64,000 nt of DNA from Capitella teleta (lineage: Eukaryota; Annelida; Polychaeta; Capitellidae): assembly GCA_000328365.1 (NCBI GenBank), contig KB310235.1, positions 280,449 to 344,448 on the forward strand, given 5' to 3'. Below, one piece after another: positions 11,107-22,310 of this stretch (positions are counted from its first letter, which is position 1; every line of letters begins with the position of its first letter). Under the pieces are notes generated by a model that worked only from the letters and a program-made list of their open reading frames with translations, was not told where the DNA came from and searched no databases. Both the position numbers and the translations under genes were made by a program.

Positions 11107-11676
11107 TTATAGAGACTCGGACACGCGTGTTGAGAAGACTCTATAATACTGGCGACTTTATTTCTTTGTCAACATGTTATATAGCAAATAGACGAAATCA
11201 ACAAAAAAGAAATTGACACATTGTCTCACAAGCACATTTGTGGGTCCGCCACATGGCTTAAAATTCCCCCTGGGGAGAAATGCAGCTTCCAGCCACGGTC
11301 GACCTACGATGGTCTCGCCTCATGGTAATCAAACTATGACAACTCTGTTTGCTCATTCCAATGTGCATGGCAACAAGCCGCACATTTTGTTACCCTGCCA
11401 CACTGTTCACTCTCCAGCTTGCTTGACCATTGACAAGTACTGACAACCACTCGATTGACACTGTGGACCGCAAAACCATTTCTCCCTAGGGGGAGCCACA
11501 TGTGGCAAACCCACAAACGTACTTATAGAGACTCGGACACGTGTGTTGAGAAGACTCGATAATAATGGCGACTTTATTTCTCAGTCAACATGTTATATTG
11601 CGAATATAGACAAAATTGACAAAGAAGAAATTGACACATCATCTCACAAGCACGTTTGTAGGTTCGCCACAGACTC
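11107..11676. repeat. Cluster of direct and inverted repeats (class unsettled)
   Basis: A block of about 150 bp at 11107-11255 recurs in the same direction at 11525-11676 (shared TATAGAGACTCGGACACG, GTTGAGAAGACTC, GGCGACTTTATTTCT, CAACATGTTATAT, AAATTGACACAT, TCTCACAAGCAC). Between them, the sequence at about 11229-11283 (CACATTTGTGGGTCCGCCACATGG, then CCCCCTGGGGAGAAAT) is repeated inverted at about 11475-11522. Read on the minus strand each unit starts TGTGGCGAAC, contains AATAAA, and ends CTTCTCAACA, the TG...CA shape of short long-terminal repeats. A MITE is the alternative. No coding sequence is attached. Confidence 0.6.
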
Positions 11677-12338
11677 TTCCGAGCTGAGCTGTTCTATTCT
11701 GTGGAGGCACACCCTTGTTCTTTGATTTCCACTGCCGAATTGGCTGGGCCAGATGCCAAGCGTGGCGCTCGGCATATCACCACACTTAACATTGGGCCTA
11801 TTAATTTTGTAGCAGACACAAGCCATGATAATTAAGGGTGTCAAGACTGAAATAATACTGCTTTATTGACTAATTATGCAGTATTCCATAGGCTGAGCTT
11901 AGTGATTCTTATGCATACAGCTGGACATAATGTTAGCAAAAGCATACACATAGTATTTTATATAATGCATGTACATGTATTTTTGCAGCCGATCCAAGGC
12001 AGCCGGAAAAAATCACAGTTAGTCAGCCAGAAAAAAAAGTCGGTCTTTCCATGTACACTCGCCGGTCTTTAATGATATGCAAATCATAAGCAGGTGATTA
12101 GTCTGACACTTTCCATCATTCGTATTCTCGCTGCGTTGCTTTAGCGATTTGGCTCATGGTCTATTTAATGGTTCACAGTGACGTCGGCGGATATTACGTT
12201 TTTCATCATGGCAGCCGCCAGCTGAGTTTGCTATCTCACTGGCTTTGTTTTTCTTGGTTGTCAGAATATTTTCCGGTTGCTCGCTTGTGGGTCAACCAGA
12301 TAATTAGGAACGGAACATTGTTACTAATATAATCAAAA
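11677..12338. other. Upstream region of UBE4B
   Basis: No gene is seen. The stretch just upstream of the UBE4B start includes GATTTGGCTCATGG and a CGTCGG patch, but no convincing TATA box. Promoter elements are expected here but not identifiable by eye. Confidence 0.3.
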
Positions 12339-15300
12339 ATGAGCGAACTTACTCCCGATGAGGTATTCCACTCTTTTCTTGTGATCGAATACTGACTGAG
12401 TCATTCAAACAATTATTTCTATTCTTTATCATTGTATGATTGTTTTTCTTTGTTGATTTAATAATTAATGTGATTAAGTATTGACTCAGTTTAAATACTA
12501 AGTATCACCCAGCATCACTCAATCACTCACTGCTACAGTCATGTTTAATAGAACAGGAGACTAGTAATATTTTTAGAGTATCTATAATCATCTACCAAAT
12601 AATGTAAAATTTTAGGAATTTTTTATTAATATAATGTACTATTCCAGAAATTTGTTGGGCTGATTATATTAAAATTATATTACTTATAAATTGTTATTAC
12701 TATTGCAGATTCGGAGAAGACGTTTAGCTCGACTTGGAGGTGGTGTTGGAGGAGGCAGTCAGCCTCCAGCGCAGCCGGCTGTCACGCAGCCAATCTCAAC
12801 GGAAGCTCCTGCAGCAAACGCTACTGCCACACAGTCCACCACTGGCGCCAATAACGCACCTTCCGCCGGTTTGATACCTCTTTTGATATCTCTGATATAA
12901 TGAACCTCTTTTTATTTTCCCAGGTGATGATGCATCCTGCAGTAGCATGGATTCTGAAATGAAAGGGTAAGAAGTCACACTTGAATGGAACATCAAAGTA
13001 AACTGCGTATTATGCAGGCAAGTCGTTCAGATGGATGTTGATTCAGGTATTGAAACAATGGAAATTGATGACAGTGAGTGTCAGAAGAGTGACGGTCGAA
13101 GGAAAAGGGTGAGTTCTGTTTATAATAATTTAATTTTTCTATATGCTAAGTGTTTGGTCCTTAGGAGCTAGGGCCTGATACGGAGGCCTCTGAGGAAGAT
13201 TTACAGCACGCCTTATGTGCCATATTTGCGGTTTCTCTTGGTGGAAATAATTCTGAAGGGATTAAGATCGAAGCCCTTGAGAGCATTACACAGCTGGATG
13301 GTAAAGATATGTTTGACTCAATATGATTCGTGTTGACTTGTTCTATTCAACAGTGTGTAGCAACGCAGTAGAGATCATTAGCCAGATTTTGATGGAAGTA
13401 TTACACGCCATGTCAAGTGATAAAAGCTTATGCACTGTGTCATCAAAAGGAGACTCTGCTTTGTAGTGAGTCATCTCGATCGATTGAACTGTGATCTGGA
13501 ATTCCTTTCCCTTCAGTTATGCTACCACCACTGATTGTCGCTATGCTAACATCAAGAGGTTTCTCTTAGCATCAGATTCCCAAGATATACTCATCCTAAA
13601 TTACCTCGTGCAAGCATTTGATCGCTGCCACCAGCAGGAGAGGGTCCTCCCTCAGAAAGCAAACAAACCTCCGCTTTCGGAAATGTTAGTCGAAGCCAGG
13701 AAACAGTGTGTCAGTCATTTCAGCCTTGCCCTCCTTGGCACCTTCTCTCCTGAGCCACCGTGGGTGCATGACTCTTTACCATAGCATGCGTGACAGGATC
13801 TTTCCAGGACGCTGATGAGTCCCTCGCTGCTTCTCCCGTTCATAATCCACCAGCGTCTTCCGTGTGGCTTCTTGCATGACCTTGTGACCTTCTGCACCGC
13901 AGATGAGTCGTTAGTGTCGATCTTTCGGCCTCTACTCTACTCTCTGTCCTCCATGATGTCCTCACTCTCACTTGACACGGATGACTTTAAGTACCCCCTC
14001 ATGGCTCTCAATGAACTGTGTGATATCAAAGTGGAAAACACTCGTCCAATTTCCAATTTGGTGAGTAATTTTTTTTTTTTTGCGTTCATAAGTTTTGGTG
14101 TTTCTATTTTTTTTTTCTCCTTCAGATCACTAGTTTGCCCAATTTCCTTCCAAGTGCTTTGACATCAGCTCAGGGGATGGAACTACAGAAGATCTCATTT
14201 TTAGGCCCATTTTTCTCACTTTCAGTATTTGCTGAGGACGGGGTAAGTTATCACCTTTACATCTTGAGATGATTGATGCCTATATATCAAAAATCAGGTC
14301 AAAGTTGTGGAGAAATTTTTCAATAATCCACAAATGAGCAGCGATAATGCAAGATTGGCTGCGAAAACCCTGCAGACCAGCCTGGATTTTGCCCGTGTAA
14401 GCTTTTTGCGTGCCTTTGATCTTCTTCTTTTGATGTTCATTTCCTCAGAGTGAACTTTTTAAATTAATGCATGTTCTACTGGTGAACGGAGAAAGTCGTG
14501 ACGCTGCCCTTAATTACATCTCGGCAGTGATTGCCAGAAACGTCAAACGATCACAACTCCAGGTGAGTCCGTCTCTCCCGATCAGACGCGTTGACAGATT
14601 TATTTCCTCCCCAGACGGATGAACGGGTTGTATCCGGAGACGGTTTCATGGTCAATTTCCTTAGCGTGCTTCAACAGTTGTCAATCAAAGTGAAATTAGA
14701 GAAAGTCGACCCTCTGTACCCGAATCATCCGAAAAGTCGCGTTGCCGTTAGTTTGGATGACACGCGACTGAAATGCACTTCTCAGGAACTAACGACTTGG
14801 CTGAATGGCCCAGGTGTGTATTAAACCAAGTGCACTCGTGCATCAACTGTGGACTTATCGCACAGGGAAGCAATCTGAGTGGCCCGACCCAAAGTTCCCA
14901 ACTGAGTGCTACTTCCTGACGCTGCACTGCCATCACCTCGCCATTCTGCCGATTGTGCGCAAATACCAGCGTCGCCTTCGTGCTCTGCATGACCTTCAGC
15001 GGATGATCAAGGAGATGGCCAGCACTGAAGCTCAATGGGGAACACTTCCTGTGGCCGCACGCAACAGGGAACTCCTCAAAAGATGGAAATCGCAACTGAA
15101 GGTAAGGTGCTCAGAGCTAAGAGGCGTCCTGCATTCAATTAATTGAATTGCTGATTTATGTTGCATTAAATGTGGGTGTGATTTTGATTTATTTTGGTCC
15201 CCTTGAAAGCAAAATGAGCTGAATGTTTTCTCAATTTCTTTTTTCACAGCGTTTACAGAAAGCCAAAATGTGCGCTGAAGCTGGTCTCCTTGAAGAATGG

Positions 15301-17160
15301 CAGCTGCGCAAATGCCTTCAATTCTACAGCACAACCGCTCAAATGCTGCTGAGGATCCTTGACCCAGACGGCAGAGGGTGAGCGCTCCTTCTGCAGTGCC
15401 TCCGCATGACCTCTTATTCCTCAGCCCTGTTCTTCCACTGCCTGATGACATTCCCATGCTGTGGGCCGCTCTTCCTGATTATTACATTGAGGACATTGCT
15501 GACCTCCTTCTCTTCATCATACAGTGAGCGAAATTTCTCTTTCCTGATTTCTCACCCATTCTCTTCCTCTCAGTTATCAACCTGGCGTTCTCAGCGACCA
15601 ATCCATGCAGGACCTGGTCACGCTGATCATTGTTTCAGTGTGCAGTGCGCATTACATCAGTAATCCGTACCTTCTTGCCAAATTGGTTGAAGTTATGTTC
15701 GTGTTGAACCCGGCTGTGCAGCGCCACACCGAACGCATCAACGCCATGCTTCTGCAGCATCGCCTTTCTATTGAGCATCTAGTCCCCGCTCTCATGAAGT
15801 TCTACACTGGTTGGTTTCTCTGTCGTGGTGCTGTGTGGAATTAACACCCTGATTGCAGATATTGAGACCACTGGAGCGAGTAGTGAGTTCTACGACAAGT
15901 TCACTATTCGGTATCATCTGAGCATTATCTTCAAAACCTTGTGGGAAATGCCGTTACACCAAGCACGCGTTATACAGGAAGCCAAGTATGAATCATCTCG
16001 TGGGTTCATTGCATTCTTATCTTCCTCTTTCTCACATTCAAGTCTCGGGAAACAGTTTGTGAAGTTTGTGAATATGTTAATGAACGACATGACGTTCCTT
16101 CTGGATGAGAGCATGGACACCTTGAAGTCCATTCGTGAACTTCAGGATTTGATGGCCAATAAAACAGAATGGAACAAGCAAAGCAAAGTAAACGCTTGTC
16201 ACTTCAAGGGTCAAATATATTATGTGATATATACTTGGAATTATAGGAGCAACAACAGAATAAGCAGCGCCAGTTATCTCAAGAGGAGCGACAGTGTCGT
16301 TCTTATCTGACCCTCGCTTCTGAGACGGTCGACATGTTTCACTACTTGACCGAGCGCATCCAAGAACCATTCCTGACCGTGGAGCTGGCTGACCGCTTGG
16401 CCGCTATGCTGAACTTCAACCTGCAGCAGTTGTGTGGCCCGAAATGCAACAATCTCAAAGTCCAGAATTCTGAGAAGTACGGCTGGCAGCCAAAGAAGCT
16501 GCTGAGTCAGCTGATTGGCATCTACCTGCATTTGGATGCCAGCTCAAAATTCCCCCAAGCGATTGCTAACGATGAGGTTTATTGGGTCTGATTATTGTGG
16601 CAGTCATGCATGTGATTATTATTCAACAGAGATCATATCGCAAGGAGCTTTTCGAAGATGCCATTGGAAGGTTAAACCGAGCGCATATCATGACAGATAG
16701 GGAAATTGAGCATTTCTCAAACCTTGCTGGCAAAGTTCACAAAATTGCTCTGGAGAAGGAACAGGCTGAGGTTGACTACGGGGATATTCCCTCAGAGTTC
16801 AGAGGTCGGTGCACTCATTCTTCCCTTCCTGCGTGTCGCTCATGTTCTCTTTAACAGACCCCTTAATGGACACTCTGATGATGGACCCTGTCTTACTGCC
16901 CCCGAGCGGCAATATCATGGATCGTTCGATCATCATGAGACATTTACTCAATTCGCAGACGGATCCCTTCAACAGGCAGCCGCTCACTGAGAGCCAGCTG
17001 ATTCCTGGTCAGTCCAAATTATGTAATGCTGTAAAATGTTTGAATTTCCACTGTGGTAAACGCAAGTAATCACGCTGCTTCTACGCGTTTTCCTTCCGCA
17101 GATGACGCACTTCGTGAGCGTATTCAGCATTGGATCCACTCCACCAAACAGGACAAGTGA
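12339..17160 (+). CDS. UBE4B: Ubiquitin conjugation factor E4 B (U-box E3/E4 ligase)
   Basis: Elongates ubiquitin chains on pre-ubiquitinated substrates with an E2 and the p97/VCP machinery; cytosol and nucleus. Twenty-two exons give 1091 aa (human isoforms 1173-1302): 12339-12362, 12709-12868, 12924-12966, 13018-13108, 13165-13300, 13354-13465, 13517-13759, 13808-14060, 14126-14242, 14298-14396, 14449-14562, 14615-14813, 14866-15101, 15250-15377, 15425-15523, 15574-15809, 15859-15985, 16043-16187, 16247-16576, 16630-16804, 16858-17007, 17102-17160. The N-terminus [17 protein letters not shown] mirrors human [17 protein letters not shown], and [11 protein letters not shown] is also conserved. 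Ufd2 core landmarks are [49 protein letters not shown] and [15 protein letters not shown]. The U-box occupies about 1023-1090 ([17 protein letters not shown]-like start, [23 protein letters not shown]). The Ser/Pro-rich insert of vertebrates is mostly absent. Most introns are 43-60 nt. Confidence 0.97.
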
Positions 17161-17276
17161 TCACCCCCCCACCCTCTCTCTCTTTCCGCATGTAGCTACT
17201 TCTCATTTCTTGGCTACGTGTTAATTCCTCTTGTCTCCTAAGAATGCTATTTGCTTGTATGTTCTGATGTGGTGAC

Positions 17277-17282
17277 AATAAA
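17277..17282 (+). promoter_or_regulatory. Poly(A) signal of UBE4B
   Basis: A canonical AATAAA lies 117 bases after the UBE4B stop codon and is followed by a T-rich stretch (TTTTTCAGTTTTC), as expected for cleavage and polyadenylation. Confidence 0.65.
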
Positions 17283-18069
17283 TTTTTCAGTTTTCACTTG
17301 AGTTATTCTTTTCTTGGCTTTCTTATCTTTAATGCTCATTCATTATGATCAATGAGGTTGTTGACATTTAGGAGCAAGAGATGAAAACGAAATTGAACGA
17401 TTTCAAACTTTATCGTCAGTCAAAGACTCAAAAGTTAGACCAGACAAGGCACTTAATGCTGTGTGGGATTCTTCATGTTTGTGGCATAGAATGTATCGCG
17501 AAATAACTGCCTGGAAGGTCACGTTATGAAGGAGGGTTTTTTTTTGCTCAATTATGTGGAGTCATCTGGCCTGGGACCATCACCACGGATCAATAGCGCT
17601 CAGTGCGTGAGCTTCCCAATTGGAAATCATTGCTTAGAATTTATTCCTCATCTTGCTTGTGACATCGAATCGAATCGAACGGATCGCCATCGGGAATCGA
17701 TTAAATCAACTCAGTGGGGAATAGTAAGGGTGGGCTTATCCGAATATGTACTCGTGTAACATCTTTCAGACCTTGAAGTGAACGGATATGCAACGTAAGT
17801 CTATTTCGAATACCGGAAACACCATATAAGGGTCCTTTGAAACCGCATACGCAATTCAATTCATAATCTGCCTGGAAATAACGCCGACCCATAGAGTATT
17901 GGCATTTCCGGATGTTCTCTTCATCAATTCTCATGCCCATGCTACTTCAATTACTCTTGGGTACTATAACAAACTTCAGTTTCATTATTAGCAATACATT
18001 TGTATTACGTGCCTGTACCAATTAGGAATGCATACAAGGCAAAGTCAAGGTCCAAAGAAATTCGTTGGC
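17283..18069. other. Gene-free stretch between UBE4B and LINE remnant
   Basis: No gene or recognised repeat is seen here. The only patch of note is a GAATCGAATCGAACGGATCG run at about 17666-17685. Confidence 0.35.
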
Positions 18070-19470
18070 ACTAAAAAAAATAATAAGTAGATAATTTTCA
18101 CAAAGAAATATGTATATAAATTGGCCAAAAAGGGCAGACCCCAAATGGAGTATGGGCCCTCATGTATATACAATTACAGTTGTAATTCACTTAATGTGGT
18201 TATTCAAGTCCAATTATAATATAGAAAAGATGAATGGATGATAAAAAAATATATAAAAAGTATTAAAAATAGAAAGAGATGGGAGGAGAAGGAAGAGAGA
18301 AAGAGAGTTGGGAGGTAGGAGAGGAGGATAGAAGGTGAGAAGTCAGGACTCAATATTAGAGAGGAATTTACGTTTTAAGCTTTTTCTCTGGAGATGGATG
18401 CGTCGTCGGAAAGTATTAAAATTTTGTTTCTCACTGTTGAATTCCAAATTTTAGAGCCATTGTACCGAATCGAATGAAATGAGCACGTCGGCTCCAATAT
18501 TAACGAAGTAATCATTAAAGTGGGACGCTATCAAGTTTTTATCCGATATTATTTCATTATATTGACTAATATTTTGTCCTTTGTTTTAAACGTCTTGCTT
18601 CTGTTAATCACTTCTTTTATAAATGTCCACGATTTTCTCAAGTCACTTTTGTTTTCTCGGAGAAGATTACCGTAATGAGTTCTTTCAGCTGAGCAAATTG
18701 ATTGTTTTAGAAAAGAGCGATGTTGTTCGTTTGTGAAGGTGAGGTTGCGTTTATATTTCTTAAAGAGTTTGTTTTTTGGTTTTTTTGTGATGTTTTAGTT
18801 CATCAGAGATCGAGCCAAGATTTATGGGCTTAATACTTGGTTTGCTTATTTTGCAGGGGGAAGTGTTCGTTGTAGAGGGCAGAAAATGCAGCATGAAAAA
18901 TGGTGTGTGCTTCCTGACATATCTCATGGGCATAAAGACTAGCCCAGTCGATTTCCTTAAGTGAATTGGTTATATTCTTATGGGTTATGTTGCGGACGAG
19001 TGGGGTAGTATCTTTTACGGGGGTTACATTATACAGTCTAAGACTGAGAACACAGGAAAATGGTCAGAGATGTCAGTATACAGAATTCCGACCATAGGGT
19101 GTTTGAAGTGAATTTCATCGCAAAATATGTTGTCGATTAAGGCGGCAGTGTTAGCGTCTATACTCTTGTGGGTTTCGTGATGAGGGGGGAGAAAGCGTTC
19201 GAGTGCATATCTTCAATAAATTGCTGCGTCTGTTGGTGAGTGTCTACATTTAAGAGATTGATGTTGAAGTCTCCACATAAGTAACAGATTTTATAGATTC
19301 GCTTTTAACGATGGATAGTAATCGGTTTAGATCAACATTGAAAATATCAAATTGTGAATTCGGAGGTCTGCAAATGACTCCAATGATCACATTTTTAATG
19401 TGTTTATTTATTGTTTAGGGATTTCTGCGAACATACACTCGATGCTGTCCGATATGATTGATAGGTCTTC
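18070..19470 (-). mobile_element. Non-LTR retrotransposon (LINE, CR1/L2-like) with internal RT deletion
   Basis: On the minus strand, from 19470 downward, pieces of an apurinic-type endonuclease are readable: GVICRPPNS (usual GVIYRPPNS), a TYVETSTSIS piece standing for the GDFNIN motif, TLIDNIF, then TDISDHFPVF. A basic linker follows (KSDLRKSWTFIKEVIN) and the usual HFNDYFVNIG at about 18500. Immediately after it comes RYNGSKIWNS, which in intact elements lies at the far C-terminal end, so nearly all of the reverse-transcriptase core is deleted. At least one frameshift and a stop are present. The 3' UTR probably runs to about 18070. The element is dead. Confidence 0.75.
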
Positions 19471-19834
19471 CCTTAGTAGTCAAGTACAACAATACGTACT
19501 CGTTTTATATCTAATCAAAAGTTAATTGGATCGTGTTAATTATTGCATAATGGTTATTTTGTCGGTGATATAATTATGTAATTATGTAATTTGTATTTGA
19601 TTTGTTGCTCACGGATGACGACATAGCATATTATAACGCATATGGCTGAAAACCCCATTGAAACCAATGAATTGAAAATTATCAATTTGTTTCTGATTAT
19701 TTGAATATGACGTTGATGTGCAGATCGCTGGAATTCGTTTGATGAATAATGCAAATGGCGATATGATCGTCCTTTAATAAGCATAAACAGACAGACCATC
19801 GATTTATATGAAGATAAATATCACGTGAACAAAA

Positions 19835-20430
19835 CAGCTATTTTCAGCAAAGCCCAGCCGCGATAATATTCATGGACATAATTATAGGCTAATAGATGCA
19901 AACCTTAAAATGCAAGATGAATTAATAGAAAAGTTACCGGCTACCACTTTCTTGGGATTAAGAATAAGAAACAGTCTGTCCTGGGACGATCATATACAAA
20001 GACTCTCTATTAAGAGAGAGTCTTAATAGAGAGTCTTTGATCATATACATGTACTTCACATTATTTAAAAAAAAAAAAAAAAAAAAAAAAAGTTCAAAAT
20101 CAATAGAAATAGCGAAGAAGCTTTAAAAAGCCCAACTCCCACTCCAATAAGTCACGAGCCCCACCAAATAGAAAAGTCATGAAACTTCTCCACCAGTGAA
20201 ATATATAGGATATATGGTTATCGTTATAATGAATAGCTAATTTATTAGCATTATAGATTATAATTATAGCTCATGTATATTGTGTTGATTGTAATTGCTG
20301 TTTGTGCTGTCTTATGGTTCTCATGTATCAGAATCTCATGATGTTTAATTTTTTGTGCTCATTATGTAATCATATCTCATTGCCTCTTTATGAAATAAAT
20401 GCAAGAAACTGTCATTGAATTTCATTTCAT
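19835..20430 (+). mobile_element. LINE fragment: end of reverse transcriptase plus 3' UTR
   Basis: A plus-strand frame reads NKTAIFSAKPS, then LPATTFLGLRIRNSLSWDDH and IQRLSIK, matching the NKTK..F and FLGI.ID..LSW..HI stretches that close the palm/thumb part of LINE reverse transcriptases. It stops inside the palindrome at 19997-20039 and is followed by a run of about 24 A at 20068 and a 3' end with a TTTCATTTCATTG tail. It is a 5'-truncated, dead copy of a LINE and lies opposite to the one at 18070-19470. Confidence 0.65.
19997..20039. repeat. Perfect 19-bp inverted repeat with 5-nt loop
   Basis: CAAAGACTCTCTATTAAGA at 19997-20015 is exactly complementary to 20021-20039 around GAGAG. The word GATCATATAC flanks it on both sides (from 19988 and 20039), so the fold-back probably arose by local inverted duplication within the LINE fragment. 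The stem is not followed by a T-run and is not a bacterial-type terminator. Confidence 0.9.
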
Positions 20431-21127
20431 TGTGTTAATTTCGTGTGTAAAAGTAAGGCTATAGGTTAAACTCCAGAGTTGTGAAGCAAGTGAATGAGAT
20501 TGTGATTGACTCCAATTGAGCCTGCAATGTGCGATGTATAATTTAGTTTTCGTGAACTGTTGTTAAAGACGGTCACAGTTAAATGTTTGTCTGTACAATG
20601 GAATAAAGTCACGCGTCAACGCCTTTGCGAGGTGCCAGATGCATCATGCACTCGGAAACAGCTTCAGAAACCACCTCCCCCACTGTTAAAGCGCGGTTTC
20701 GAGCTTGTCCAGCAGGGGGCGCTCCACTGGCTGAGCGGACGTTGTGCGAATAGGAGGGGATTGGGCTTCTTGTTGAAGCTTCTTTGCCCTGTATAATAAT
20801 GGCCGGCATGGAAATTCGTCACTGTCACTATTTGTCATCACCTATATGAGCCTCTTCACACAATCAAGTGAATTGTTGACACAAATTATGTCCTGTCAAT
20901 CCCGGCGCTTCATCCCGAGACCCTTAAATATTGCTCGATTCGCTAAATCTGTTCACGCCTCTCGGTGCTGCTCTGAATATAATTATGTACCACACATATG
21001 CCTGACATAACTCACATAACGGTTGAAATGGAATGAAGATATCCGGCAAAACTGCTTTGAGTTGGAGGGATTCTTATACCGTGGTGAAACCCAAATCCCT
21101 AAATGTACTTCAGTACTTGTACTATAG
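20431..21127. other. Gene-free stretch
   Basis: No supported gene is present. A GC-rich patch at 20690-20760 includes the word CCAGCAGGGGGCGCT (20709-20723), discussed among the findings. A 78-codon frame spanning it (20560-20796) shows no protein-like pattern. Confidence 0.3.
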
Positions 21128-21145
21128 TTGTTTATAGGAAGAATG

Positions 21146-21613
21146 GTTGGAACATATTCGATTGATCTGAGAGCAAATCCTAAATTGCTTGACACTAGTA
21201 GCTCGGAATGTACGTCGGTAATCGTTGTTTCTCAAGATGGAATTACTTTGGAATCAGCGTGGAAGGGAAGATTTGACTGTAAATTTGCCTGCGTTCCCTG
21301 TAATATCGGTGTGTTCTCAATCTTTCTTCGTTCCTTCATTTGCTTTGGTCCTCTCCTCACGGACGCCACATTGGCCATGGATCGAGCGGCGACCGTTTCT
21401 GGTGTACCGTTGCTCGATCAACAATCGTTCCACGTAATTAGCTCCTTTGAAGCAACGGGTTTATTGGGGCTCAGCATCGACCCGCGAAATACTGCACCCC
21501 TCAAGGTAACGCATCGATTGGGAGAAAGACTCACATCAACTTGCTCGCCTACTCAAGACGAAAATCGACCACAAACATCATTTGGACAAACGGCTCTTTC
21601 GGTATGCAACTAA
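21146..21613 (+). CDS. Unsupported hypothetical ORF
   Basis: The frame encodes about 155 aa from the ATG at 21146 (161 aa from the upstream ATG at 21128). I recognise no domain, signal peptide or membrane segment beyond a short hydrophobic stretch (GVFSIFLRSFICFG). Its base composition is somewhat richer in G+C than its flanks. A frame this long can arise by chance about once in a window of this size and composition, so it may be nothing. Candidate donors (ATCG|GTGTGT at about 21308, CAAG|GTAACG at about 21505) would also allow it to be exons of a longer gene. Confidence 0.25.
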   Translation, partial: VGTYSIDLRANPKLLDTSSSECTSVIVVSQDGITLESAWKGRFDCKFACVPCNIGVFSIFLRSFICFGPLLTDATLAMDRAATVSGVPLLDQQSFHVISSFEATGLLGLSIDPRNTAPLKVTHRLGERLTSTCSPTQDENRPQTSFGQTALSVCN

Positions 21614-21867
21614 ACACTTACAAGTTTTACGTTTACGAGTGGAACACAGTGTGCTATAATTAAGGTAGGCGATTACTGCATGAATGGATGTATACCTGTG
21701 GTAAACCAATTCATATCTTCTTGTTTACCTGCACACGCTGCATTTATTGACAGATCACTGCAAGTAATCACTGAAGCAGCTGTATAGTTCTGAGAGTCAA
21801 CAATCAGTTTATGATAAAAAAACATTCTACCAAGAATACTTAAATTCAGAAGCATATAATGATATTA

Positions 21868-22026
<159 letters not shown>

Positions 22027-22261
22027 GAACAACTTGTGTGTGATCTCCGTGCCTGGGCAGTCTCTTCCCAACACCTGCTTCATAAACTTTTATGAGCTCC
22101 CAGTTAATTGTGGTTATGGCGAGGTGAGCAACCCCGGACGCTATAATACTAGTAATAGTACTATAGTATAGTGGCTCACGCGAAAGCCTAATTTGAAGAA
22201 GAAGAAGAAGAGCAGCTCATCTGCGGTTCAGCCGGTGCTAGTAAACCGCGTTTATCAGTGC

Positions 22262-22262
<1 letters not shown>

Positions 22263-22308
<46 letters not shown>
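22263..22308. repeat. (AAT)n microsatellite, about 15 units
   Basis: A perfect trinucleotide repeat, the complement-phase relative of the ATT tract 240 bases upstream. Confidence 0.95.
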
Positions 22309-22310
<2 letters not shown>

